From: Acetivibrio sp964564015
Lineage (GTDB): Bacteria; Bacillota; Clostridia; Acetivibrionales; Acetivibrionaceae
DNA length: 64,000 nt
NCBI GenBank assembly: GCA_964564015.1
Contig: CAZLZR010000002.1
Coordinates: 1 to 64,000, forward strand
Direction: 5' to 3'
The position numbers and the translations under genes were made by a program. Shown here in pieces: positions 55,512 to 64,000 of the stretch (position 1 is its first letter; the number at the start of each line of letters is the position of its first letter). The notes below the pieces were generated by a model. That model saw nothing but the letters and a program-made list of their open reading frames with translations, had not been told where the DNA came from and did no database searches.

Positions 55512-56735
55512 TTATAATTGTTTCCTGATTTTATACCCTTTTATTTCAAAGCCCAGTTTGCTGTAAAAGTGTAAAGTCCGCTCCTTATGCTCATCCAAAT
55601 CCCGGTCTGAAAGGTCACCAAAAACTTCTGTCGCTCCCCGGCTTTTTGCAAATTCTTCAATCATATTGTAAGCTGGCGTTCCAATGCCTTCATTTTCTCG
55701 CCCATTTGGCTGGATATCCACAATCTCAAGCTTTATAGGCTTTCCTTCCTGATAAGGATGTTTTATCTCATAGTGAATAATCCCGAATTTACCTGTTTTG
55801 TCTATAAGATATACTGTTCCATTTTGACTGTTGCCAAAGGCAATTTTTTCATAAAATGAATTAAGCAAGCATACATCATCCCCACTTTTGGTTTTTATAA
55901 ACTTCTCAGTTTTTATACTCCCTCTGGCAAAAAAATGCTTTGTATGCTCAATATGAAACCTTAATGGGTCCGTATACTTTAATTTCTCAATTTCTTTATA
56001 TGCATCCTTTTCCTCGTACTTTTCACTTTTAAAGTCCGCACCAATGCTCTTATATTTGTCAAAATCCATGAACAAATAATACCTCCAGGTCATACCTTCA
56101 ATTTCAGTCCAGGTTTTAACCCTATCGCCATTTGCAGTATAATCAATAAGCTTAACAGGCCAGAGAGTAAGTTTGTATTCATCCCCCTTCCTCTCCACAA
56201 CAAACGTTAATGACTTTCGGGGGAAAGAAAGTGAATAATCCTTGAGGATGTATCTTTTATCCTCAAGCCCTATTTCATCTTGTGTAAGAGGAAGAAGTAT
56301 CTCACCCCCAAGTGTACAATAAAGCATTTTATCAAGGGTATCAAACATTTCCTTTCTGCTTTTGCTATTATCTTCTGATGTAATTGCCTGTCCAATGGTA
56401 GTGTTCATAAAAGGCTCAATTTCATCAATTATTCTGTAATAAATATTTTCGGGCAGTTTACTTTGGGTGTACCTTATTGCATCAAAAATTCCTGCAAACA
56501 AGGATTTCACTTCATCATAGGAATATTTTAAATTGTTAAAAGAGTTCTTGTTACCCTTTAAAGCTACATAGGCAAAATCAGCTAATGCTAGGGAATAATG
56601 CAATGCACTCCCATTATCTTTTATGTATTCAAGCTGTTTAACTGGATCGTCTTTAAATTGCTCTCTTGCCATTTTACATAAATGATTGTATTGATGGTCT
56701 TCGTCATGTGTTTTTACTTTACTGAAGCCAAACAT
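55512..56735 (-). CDS. unknown protein with C-terminal GNAT-type acetyltransferase domain
   Basis: The 407-residue protein (AAGGAG 6 nt before ATG) has a helical N-terminal half without known motif. The C-terminal about 120 residues (VDIQPNGRENEGIGTPAYNM, then TLHFYSKLGFEI) match the GNAT fold: the acetyl-CoA motif is the NEGIGTPAY loop. It could modify proteins or small molecules. It starts the right-flank accessory operon read leftward. Confidence 0.65.
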   Translation of the reverse strand: MFGFSKVKTHDEDHQYNHLCKMAREQFKDDPVKQLEYIKDNGSALHYSLALADFAYVALKGNKNSFNNLKYSYDEVKSLFAGIFDAIRYTQSKLPENIYYRIIDEIEPFMNTTIGQAITSEDNSKSRKEMFDTLDKMLYCTLGGEILLPLTQDEIGLEDKRYILKDYSLSFPRKSLTFVVERKGDEYKLTLWPVKLIDYTANGDRVKTWTEIEGMTWRYYLFMDFDKYKSIGADFKSEKYEEKDAYKEIEKLKYTDPLRFHIEHTKHFFARGSIKTEKFIKTKSGDDVCLLNSFYEKIAFGNSQNGTVYLIDKTGKFGIIHYEIKHPYQEGKPIKLEIVDIQPNGRENEGIGTPAYNMIEEFAKSRGATEVFGDLSDRDLDEHKERTLHFYSKLGFEIKGYKIRKQL

Positions 56736-56749
56736 ATGCTACTCCTTCA

Positions 56750-57313
56750 TTAAACTTTTTGTACTTGAAATTCTTTCATTATGCTGTTTTTCAGCCTTGT
56801 CTGCTTTCCATGAAAGTATTTTCGGATTTCTGAGTATGGAATCCAGATATCCCTGCTTTGTATCTTCTCATAGACCTCGCTTATGACAGATTCCTTTTCC
56901 ATTTTATCTGAAGGAAATTTATTATGGGTCTCATAAAAATACTTATATGCTTCACGAAACCATTCTGCAATCAATATTTTCTGTTTTTCCTTAAGGTTGG
57001 AAAACTTTTTATTGGTTTGCAGCAGCCTCCCATCAGATAGTATGTGATTCTTGAATTTTCTTTGTGGCTTATCAGATGGTTCTGTAATCTCGTTATTTTT
57101 CTTGCCACGGTTGATTTCATCAGCTTTTAAGCTGTTAATATATTCGGATGTAAATTCATATCCTAATATCTGAAGGTCTTTCACTGCGCAAAGAGGTGAA
57201 AGACCAAAATGCCTGCGATAGCCTTTAGCAATATCCTTGCCGGTATAAGTTGATATCCATTCTTTTGCTTGTCTTATACGAACATCCCTTGTAGGAGTTT
57301 TCTTTAATGCCAT
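56750..57313 (-). CDS. basic unknown protein linked to the SF1 helicase
   Basis: ATG 57313 (GAGG upstream) gives 187 residues rich in Lys/Arg. MALKKTPTRDVRIRQAKEWI, then TYTGKDIAKGYRRHFGLSPL and KYFHGKQTRLKNSIMKEFQV. The first segment has a winged-helix-like appearance. No known family. It begins 14 nt after the helicase end. Confidence 0.6.
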   Translation of the reverse strand: MALKKTPTRDVRIRQAKEWISTYTGKDIAKGYRRHFGLSPLCAVKDLQILGYEFTSEYINSLKADEINRGKKNNEITEPSDKPQRKFKNHILSDGRLLQTNKKFSNLKEKQKILIAEWFREAYKYFYETHNKFPSDKMEKESVISEVYEKIQSRDIWIPYSEIRKYFHGKQTRLKNSIMKEFQVQKV

Positions 57314-57326
57314 TTCAATAACCTCT

Positions 57327-60260
57327 TCAAGAAATATATTTGGCAAGTATACCCGACGGAGTGTTCCTGCAAGAATCAAAAATATCTTTATCTCCACAGA
57401 CAATGAAAGCATCCTTTGCTCTTGAAACTGCTACATTCAGCATATTTACACCTTTATCAAAGAAGTAGCTTCTGCCATTTTGCCCGGAATCATAGACCGA
57501 AGAGAAGATAATCACATTCCTTTCAGCACCTTGGAGGGTATGTACTGTTCCAACAGTAATATCTTTCAGCTTTGACTTTCTTAATTCTGATTTAATCAAT
57601 CTGCCTTGATATTAAAACGGTGTTACAACGCCTATAATATCGCCTATTACTTTAATTTTCTCATCTTTTTCACTATAATATCCTTCCAGGTACTCCTTGT
57701 TTTCCAATATCCATTTCACAATCTCTTTTGCCTCAATTGTATTACCCCAACTACCCCCGGATTGGACAGCTTTTCCTTTAATATTGATGTACCCCATGCA
57801 TGGTATTTTCCCGGTGTTATTTGAGCGCCCTCTTTTTGGTTCAAGGCGTCCCTTATAAGCAAGTTCATTACAGTATTCTATTATTTCGTTATAGCATCTT
57901 CTGTGTTCAGTAAGAAACATTCCTCTTTCCTCAGTAAACCGTTGGTATTTGCTCGCATTTTGTGCTATCTTCATAACGCAGCCTGTGGAAGAAGACATGC
58001 CAGTTTTATAAAAAACTTCAATTTCTTTATCTACTTCAGACTTAATTATCTCAAATTTTTTCATATTTGAAATATCAACCTTACTATTGATGCTCCATAC
58101 CGGTTCAATTTGAAGCATGTCACCTACTACCAGTGCCTTTCTTGCAAGTCCAAATGCTGCACCTGCAACTTCGGGCGGAACCTGTCCTGCTTCATCAATG
58201 ATTAACAGATCAATGAAATTATAAAGCGGCATTTCATTTGTTCGGTATGCAGTAAAGAATTTTGGAATCATAAAAAATGTTGAAACAAAGCAAGGTGTGA
58301 GTTTTGCATACCTTCGCCATTTAATTTGTTGATTGTCCATGCTTCTTGATTCATTATAATTCGTTTTAAACTGTTCTTCCATTTGAATCAACCATCTGCA
58401 TTCCCAATAGTGAGTGGCTATTTTAAAGGCCTTGTACCTGATTTTCATATCTATATAGTCTGAAATATCGTAAAATGAGCAAGGAATCTTATTCCACTGT
58501 ATTTCAAACTTTTCTGCCCATAGTGTTAATTTGATTATCAAACTATCAAGTAATTCCTTATCCTTTATCCCATTTTCCAGCATATGCAAGTTGTTTTTCT
58601 TTTCAGCTATATGCTTATCTCTTATTTTCTGGATGGCATTTAATATTAAGGTCTTGTTTGAAAAATCCGTGTCTAAATGATACTGGGTTGATAGACAATA
58701 CTGACGATTTCGAATCATTATTTTTTCTCTTATTGGTGGTAAAAACGAAAGCAGTGACAAAAACCAATGTTCTGTGCTAAAGTGATTCAACCAACCCAGC
58801 TCAATTTCATCGAGTTTTTTCAGTAGTTCATCCAACAACTGTACTTTTTCTTCATACTGCTTAATATAACCTTCTAAGCCCTGAAACTGTTGATATTTTT
58901 CTTCAACACATTTCTTATGTGTGCTGTATTGAGCAAAAAGCTCCAAACCTTTATTTATACCATGGGCAGTTTTAAGCAGTTCATTATGAAGTAACTTCAA
59001 GCAATCGGTTAAACTATTGATTTCTTTTCCTGCGTATTCTCCACATTTTTTTATAAAGAATTCAGTATTTCTTTTTACATAAGCCTGGTCCTCTACCATC
59101 GAAGGAAAAGGCCCCTTATGATAACTTTCTGCTACTTGATAGACATTTTCTGTCTTCAATTTACTATTTGAAGGACAGTATAACCCATAACTCTTTATTT
59201 CGGTCAACCATCTTCCAGCCAATGAATTATCAGGCTCGTCAACATTCCCAAAACTGTCTATTATATTTGTTACCGCTTGATTATTAGCTGATGCGGCTAC
59301 AATAACAGGTGGTTCTTCTTCCTTAACTGCCGCCCCAACCCATAATGAAGCAACTACACTTTGAAGGAGAGTTGTTTTACCAGTGCCCGGTGGCCCGTTA
59401 ATCGCCAGTATTTCGCCATGAGAAGTTGTAAGAAAGTGATTTATAGATTGTCTTTGTGATTTTGAAAGTGGGAATTTAAATCCCATTTGACCCAAGTGAC
59501 TTTTTGATGCTTCCAACTCTTGATCATTGTTTAATAACGGAATGATATCCGTGCAAGTTCTGTTTGCATACGTTTTTAAGAGATCAGAAATTTCTGCATC
59601 CCTAAGAATATTATCATAGAGATTAATAATGCCTTTTGATGCACCTTGAACTGTGGTATCAACTAAAATCAATGAATCCGATGCTATTTCATAGTTTTCC
59701 ATTGTAAAATCATCAAAGGCTTGTTTTACTACGCTTTCAAACATACGGATTCCAAAATCAAAAAAAGTACTCCAGCCAGCCTCTGCATTTGGTATTTTAT
59801 TAAGAGTAAGAAATTCATCCAAGTCATCTACAGAACCGACAGTAATGCTCCTCCCGGAACTCGGCTCAAGAAGCGTTCTTGGTATCCATGGAAAAACATC
59901 GGGTTTTACCTTTATATAACCGGAATAAGTTAAGACCGCAGGTAACCATAAAGGTGTAATAGTATTATCATATGTATCATTGGCTGCACCATGTTCCAGC
60001 TTTGCCATTGCTACAACCGGGCATATTAAAATGCTTATAGACTTCTTGGAGTCTGAATCTTCTGAATCGATGTTTTCAGGCTCTTCTTGTCCAGCTTTTT
60101 TATACAAAGATTTTGCAATTTCCGCGTCAATTTTTCCGTTTTTAATAATCTCCGTTGAAACTTTAAATGCCTCATTTAGCCTTTTGGGGTCTATATCCAT
60201 CCTCATTGCATCAGCAAGACTGTTTCTCCAGTATCGTATTAAATTTATAGTGTTATCCAT
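57327..60260 (-). pseudogene. SF1 (DNA2/UPF1-like) helicase with an in-frame TAA
   Basis: From ATG 60260 the frame is open for 882 codons: Walker A INGPPGTGKTTLL, Walker B LLIIDEAGQVPPE, motif III VVGDMLQIEPVW and motif IV EHRRCYNEII. It then hits TAA (57612-57614) right after GVVTPF. The next codons continue in the same frame with YQGRLIKSELRKSKLKDITV and then HTLQGAERNVIIFSSVYD and NVAVSRAKDAF, the normal motifs V and VI. One nonsense codon truncates a 977-residue helicase before its last two motifs. Confidence 0.9.
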
Positions 60261-60478
60261 TTTATTTCCCCAATCTTATTTAAAAAGTCCAGTCGCTGTT
60301 TAAAAACTCATAGGCAACAAATCGTTTTTAATGTATTCTTCCTTTAGCCCATTCATTCTAGCAGCTTGAGTAACACGATCCAAATATCCATCTCTAGGCT
60401 TTCCTGGGATGCAGTTGTACGCAGAGCATATACTAATGAATAATAGCTCTTACTAAGATAATACCGATATGCCTATGA

Positions 60479-61157
60479 CTATTTTTCCAAAAATTTTTTA
60501 ATTGATTTGAAGCAATGCTCAATATCTCTTTTAATTTGTGTCCCAGTAAAAACATTTAACTGCCAACCGCGGTTAGTAGCAATTATTCTTTTGATTGCAT
60601 CATTATTCCCTTGTTCAACTGTTTTATGATATTCATGTCCATCTAGTTCTATCAGAAGTTTTGTCTGCTTGTACCAATTGACCACAGCAAAATCAAATCT
60701 AATATTTATAAGCTTACATTCTTCAAAGAATGTCCAATGAGGAAGTGGATCTAGTGCGTATTCATCCCTATAATTATTACAAAAGTAAAGTTCTCTATCC
60801 CCACATACTTCAGGTAAAAGCGCCGGAGATAATGGATCTTTATAAAAAATATCTAACCCAATAGTTATAAAAATTAATCTCAATTTCGCTCTTTGACAAG
60901 TCTACTAAAACTTGATATAAATCTTTAGAAAACTTGCTTTTTAATTGCTGATTTACATGTTCGATAGTCCAAGGTAGCAGTTCGCTTTTTTCAACTATAT
61001 CCGCTTTTTCATAATCCGCATAGTTTTTCAAACCATAACTAATGTCATAAAAATTCAAAGAATCCCATCTATGTCCAAGCCTTATTCTATCAGTCAAAGG
61101 TGCCTTCTTTCTTGCTAATACTTTATGCTTCTCATATTTCCCATTAAATTTATTCAT
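60479..61157 (-). pseudogene. DUF559/Vsr-like endonuclease, frameshifted in a T6 run
   Basis: The 5' frame from ATG 61157 reads ...LSKSEIEINFYNYWVRYF and stops. A second frame gives YKDPLSPALLPEVCGDREL, RFDFAVVNWYKQTKLLIELD and GHEYHKT, with the PD-(D/E)xK Asp and ExD residues of DUF559/Vsr nucleases. The plus-strand A6 run at 60844-60849 causes the break: with five As the two join as WVRYFYKDPLSP in one 226-residue protein. Confidence 0.8.
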
Positions 61158-61426
61158 TATTCATTATATATGCATGAGCATAGCTTGACACAAGCCACAT
61201 TTGGCTTTTTTTTATTAGGATATACTAGCTCCCCATTGATATACTCGCCATTTCCAAACCACCCATTTAAATGATTTTCTTTCAAGTAGCTAATAAAATC
61301 AACATACATTTGCTCAGGAGTCCATACTAGATGATCCCTTACATAGGCATCCATAAACTTTGATATTACCCCATTTATATGCATTTTATCTTTTGGTAAA
61401 AAATCCTCATACCTCAAAAAGATCAC
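61157..61426 (-). CDS. unknown 89-residue protein
   Basis: Starts with GTG (IFLRYEDFLPKDKMHINGVI) or a nearby TTG. Two aromatic-rich segments, no known motif. The stop overlaps the nuclease start (TAATG), so it is co-translated with it. Confidence 0.55.
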   Translation of the reverse strand: MIFLRYEDFLPKDKMHINGVISKFMDAYVRDHLVWTPEQMYVDFISYLKENHLNGWFGNGEYINGELVYPNKKKPNVACVKLCSCIYNE

Positions 61427-61451
61427 CTTTGTTTTCTAATATATACGGCTA

Positions 61452-62105
61452 CTAATCAATATAATTAATGTCGCTAATATCAAATTTATATAATTGACTA
61501 ACTGTGTCTTTCTGTACTTTTTCTTCTGCACTGGCCAATTCAATGGCCTTTGATAATGCCAACTTGTAATCCTCATCTGTTGAACGATGCTGCAATATTT
61601 TTAAATACTCACAAGTACCTCTAATTTTTTCTAACCTTTCTTCTGCCTTATATCGTTTAATACTATTTTCGAATTCAGACCCTAACTGCAGGACAGGAAT
61701 ATTATAAGGCTTTCTAACATGGTGATTATTCGTTAATAAAAGGATTCTTTTGTCAAACTCATAAGTGTTTTCCTTGGACATTTGTTTCTTAAGCACCGCA
61801 ATATATTTTTTATCATGGTTCGTTTCCTCTTGCACAATTTCTATGAAGTCATTAACTACAAGGTTTCCTCCGCTATAAATTAATTTAGCAGCATCCTGCA
61901 CATGAGCATTAAATAATAACAATGTGTTTATTGGTACTATTTGAACATTAGATAATCCATTATCTTTTTTATTACTGTAAATCGTATTAAATACAAAAGC
62001 ATAGTCATTTAATACCTCTGGCAGGTTTGTGTTTGAATATCCGTATGGAAATGAAATCTTAACTATGTAATATTGATCTGCCCCAATAGATGTAGGAAAA
62101 GCCAT
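61452..62105 (-). CDS. unknown 217-residue protein of the accessory operon
   Basis: Soluble protein beginning MAFPTSIGADQYYIVKISFP. The middle has a predicted beta stretch and the C-terminal half is helical and charged (EERLEKIRGTCEYLKILQHR). No family recognised. Ten nt after the ParB-like gene and 25 nt before the 89-residue gene. Confidence 0.6.
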   Translation of the reverse strand: MAFPTSIGADQYYIVKISFPYGYSNTNLPEVLNDYAFVFNTIYSNKKDNGLSNVQIVPINTLLLFNAHVQDAAKLIYSGGNLVVNDFIEIVQEETNHDKKYIAVLKKQMSKENTYEFDKRILLLTNNHHVRKPYNIPVLQLGSEFENSIKRYKAEERLEKIRGTCEYLKILQHRSTDEDYKLALSKAIELASAEEKVQKDTVSQLYKFDISDINYID

Positions 62106-62114
62106 TGACTCCGT

Positions 62115-62591
62115 TCACTCCCTTCCATGTCTTTCACATTGAAAACAATCTTTATCTATATCTTCAATAAGGACATCAATTTTGATTCCTAACTTAGATG
62201 CAATGCAAGTCCGATGTTGACCGTCACAAAAATCATAATGCCCACAGGAATGTTTATAGTATGTAATTACTTCGCAAGCTTTTGGCAGTTCATATATCCT
62301 AGTACTAAGATTTTTACAGTACATAGGATGCACCTTCTTTGTAAAGTTTGTATTGCGATACCATCTTCTAAAGATTCTTTTTAGTAGGTTGTGCTTAAAT
62401 AAATCAAATCTGTTTAAATCCAATGAACATTTGCCTGTCTTAAGGAAAAAACATGTTCCATCTGTAAGCCTATACAAAAACTGTTTATCTTTAGGGCTAA
62501 AATCTAATTCAACTCTATACGGGGTAGAATACATCTCCTTTATTTCATTAAACCACTTTTTGCGTATTTTTTTTGTTAATACATCGCACAT
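62115..62591 (-). CDS. ParB-like domain protein
   Basis: The 158-residue protein contains KACEVITYYKHSCGHYDFCD then GQHRTCIASKLGIKIDVLIE. DGQHR..A is the ParB/sulfiredoxin nuclease-fold box, followed by an alternating strand. Several Cys near the C-terminus may be metal ligands. First gene of the leftward operon. Confidence 0.55.
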   Translation of the reverse strand: MCDVLTKKIRKKWFNEIKEMYSTPYRVELDFSPKDKQFLYRLTDGTCFFLKTGKCSLDLNRFDLFKHNLLKRIFRRWYRNTNFTKKVHPMYCKNLSTRIYELPKACEVITYYKHSCGHYDFCDGQHRTCIASKLGIKIDVLIEDIDKDCFQCERHGRE

Positions 62592-62662
62592 AAATCTACC
62601 TCTTCATATTTTTTTACTTCTTTCTCAACAACTTCACAAAATTATATACTATCATTGGAATA

Positions 62663-63025
62663 CTAATGAGCATACCTAACGCAAGCCCTATGATTAACAA
62701 TTAACAATATCAAGGAATATGAAATTGGTATGAAAAACCATAACCCGAAAGTGAAAACGCTGAAAGCATTTAAAATGAAATCCTTGACTTTCAAAATTAT
62801 ATTATAAGCCAAAGGTATTCCGACATATCCTGACAAAACTATATATCCATAAGTTAACACTAAAGAAATTTTATTCCCCATCCTAGGCATGGAATATGAT
62901 ACAAATATATAACCAAGTATCATACCAATTCCAAATGCAACCGCATATTTAACAAACCTTTCCAAATGTATATTCTTATTTTCCTCATTTATAATTCTCA
63001 CCCCAATAACTGATAAAAATTCCAT
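62663..63025 (-). CDS. small membrane protein
   Basis: The 120-residue protein has about three hydrophobic segments (FVKYAVAFGIGMILGYIFVS, LVLTYGYIVLSGYVGIPLAY and FTFGLWFFIPISYSLILLIV). No signature. It may belong to the host or island. Confidence 0.55.
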   Translation of the reverse strand: MEFLSVIGVRIINEENKNIHLERFVKYAVAFGIGMILGYIFVSYSMPRMGNKISLVLTYGYIVLSGYVGIPLAYNIILKVKDFILNAFSVFTFGLWFFIPISYSLILLIVNHRACVRYAH

Positions 63026-63066
63026 TAAATCTACTATAACAAATTATAACACATACATATACTTAA

Positions 63067-63276
63067 TTACAAAAACATCATTACATCCTTCACCGCCTTT
63101 TCGAATTTAATTATATTGCTCGTCATAAATTCTATCATCTTATCCCAATCTTCCTCATTGAAAACACTGACATCCTTTAAACAAAAAGCAACTCTGCTAC
63201 CTTTACCATCAACTAAACGCTGCCAATCAATAAATAAAAGGGGTAAAAAGTACAGCGTTATTACTAAAGAAATCAT
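63067..63276 (-). pseudogene. C-terminal remnant of a DUF4268 protein
   Basis: FIDWQRLVDGKGSRVAFCLK then VSVFNEEDWDKMIEFMTSNI is the C-terminal end of the DUF4268 domain. The preceding hydrophobic residues (MISLVITLYFLP) do not belong to the family. The first codon lies inside the inverted repeat at 63274-63325. It is probably a fragment of an interrupted gene. Confidence 0.6.
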
Positions 63277-63325
63277 CCCACTAAAAAACCTGTAATAATT
63301 GCCTAAAGGTTTTACTAGTGGGATG
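63274..63325. repeat. long inverted repeat, terminator or element end
   Basis: CATCCCACTAAAAAACCT and AGGTTTTACTAGTGGGATG pair with a small internal bulge around a 16-nt loop. It lies 43 nt past the SLH gene and cuts the DUF4268 remnant. It might terminate the SLH gene or mark the end of a small inserted element. Confidence 0.55.
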
Positions 63326-63367
63326 TCTACAATTCAAAATAGTTTTATATTTTATTTTTCATTTTGT

Positions 63368-64000
63368 TCATTTTAAAATTGCATTTATTAAATTCATAAA
63401 TATTTGTGCAACATGTGAACGTTGTGCATTATTACTTGGTTCAAACGTATTGTTTCCAACACCGTTAATAATACCATATCTATGTATAGCAGCAACTGCA
63501 TCCTTTGCCCAAGAACTAACCTTTTCACTATCAGAGAATGGCGTATCATTTACAGTATCTAGTATTATTTCTCTATACTTAATATAATTATTAAGCATAA
63601 CAGCCATTTCCTCTCGACTGATTTCGGCATTTGGGCTGAATTTACCGTTTCCAGTACCATTCACAATACCTTTCTCTTTTGCATAGGCAACACTTGCTCC
63701 ATACCATGAATTAATATTAACATCAGTAAATTTACTTTCTTTATAAGCAGATAAGTCAGCTCCATCAAGTCGAGCTATTACAGTAGCAAACATTGCTCTT
63801 GTCATTGTTTTTGTTGGTGCAAACTGATCTGCACCAATTCCTTTAAACAAATCTCTTGCTGAAACGAAGTCCACTGCTTCTTGATACCACACCCCCGAAG
63901 CGACATCAGTAAAGCTCATTTTATTGTAACCGACTGCATATTTCGAAAAATGCGAAAGCATTATTTTTACAGTTCTTGTTTCTATATCGTATATGCCAAA
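63368..64000 (-). CDS. SLH-domain S-layer protein, C-terminal part
   Basis: Three SLH repeats: MSFTDVASGVWYQEAVDFVS, FTDVNINSWYGASVAYAKEK and FSDSEKVSSWAKDAVAAIHR, each followed by the usual PN..ISR/AMFA motif. SLH repeats bind pyruvylated wall polymers and anchor surface proteins. The frame stays open to the window edge (RTVKIMLSHFSKYAVGYNKM precedes the first repeat, typical of a larger exported protein), so the gene is cut off at the right. Confidence 0.93.
   Translation of the reverse strand, partial: FGIYDIETRTVKIMLSHFSKYAVGYNKMSFTDVASGVWYQEAVDFVSARDLFKGIGADQFAPTKTMTRAMFATVIARLDGADLSAYKESKFTDVNINSWYGASVAYAKEKGIVNGTGNGKFSPNAEISREEMAVMLNNYIKYREIILDTVNDTPFSDSEKVSSWAKDAVAAIHRYGIINGVGNNTFEPSNNAQRSHVAQIFMNLINAILK

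Noticed and set aside
1..64000. tRNA genes, rRNA genes and CRISPR arrays
   Set aside because: I looked for cloverleaf-like or regularly spaced direct repeats with unique spacers and saw none; a tRNA scan would be more sensitive than reading by eye.

Overview
The window shows a low-GC Gram-positive, most likely an endospore-forming member of the Clostridia. The evidence is AT-rich flanks, strong AGGAGG ribosome sites with frequent GTG/TTG starts, an S-layer (SLH) protein at the right edge, and a phage regulator resembling the sporulation factor SpoIIID. Most of the window (about 3.4 to 55 kb) is one siphophage-type prophage with HK97-like head genes. Almost all of it is read on the minus strand, so it is best followed from right to left. 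The species is not named because the sequence alone does not settle it.

Right to left: the lysogeny switch is at 53.98-55.06 kb. An XRE repressor and an ImmA-type metallopeptidase read rightward. Early genes read leftward from an overlapping, mirror-image promoter in a 19-bp perfect inverted repeat. The early/replication block (41.6-53.9 kb) holds a DUF2800-type nuclease, a DUF2815-type ssDNA-binding protein, a family A DNA polymerase carrying a 132-residue mini-intein, a SpoIIID-like regulator, a P4-type primase-helicase, a VRR-NUC nuclease, an SNF2 helicase, a phage sigma factor and an ArpU-like regulator. A modification and accessory block follows (27.4-41.5 kb): HNH genes, a PP-loop (PAPS reductase-like) protein, a ParB-DNA methylase fusion, a C5 cytosine methylase, and several small transcription units that each carry the same repeated promoter. 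One of these units, an amidoligase gene, is split by a 3.5-kb element with three tyrosine recombinases (RIT type). The structural block (8.2-27.3 kb) runs small terminase, large terminase (interrupted by a class 3-type intein in its P-loop), portal, ClpP-like protease, capsid, connectors, two paralogous tail tubes, tail chaperones with a -1 frameshift site, tape measure, a tail hub with an inserted Asp-box region, fibre proteins, amidase and holin. The left end (3.46-7.7 kb) has two overlapping large serine recombinases with three small companions and a Zn-finger/HTH protein.

Left flank (1-3.4 kb): an array of about 20-bp-spaced GAACACCCC repeats, a 666-residue P-loop GTPase-like protein and a degenerate HAD-like protein. 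Right flank (55-64 kb): a compact minus-strand accessory operon. It encodes a GNAT-containing protein, an unknown basic protein, an SF1 (DNA2/UPF1-like) helicase with one in-frame stop, a DUF559/Vsr-like nuclease broken by one base in an A6/T6 run, two unknown proteins and a ParB-like protein. It looks like a decayed helicase-nuclease conflict system. A DUF4268 remnant and the C-terminus of an SLH protein follow.

The phage carries many secondary parasites: two inteins of different mechanistic class, three or four HNH/AP2-type genes and a RIT element. The damaged genes (amber codon in the head-tail connector, RIT-split amidoligase, frameshifted small gene) suggest a decaying but largely complete prophage.
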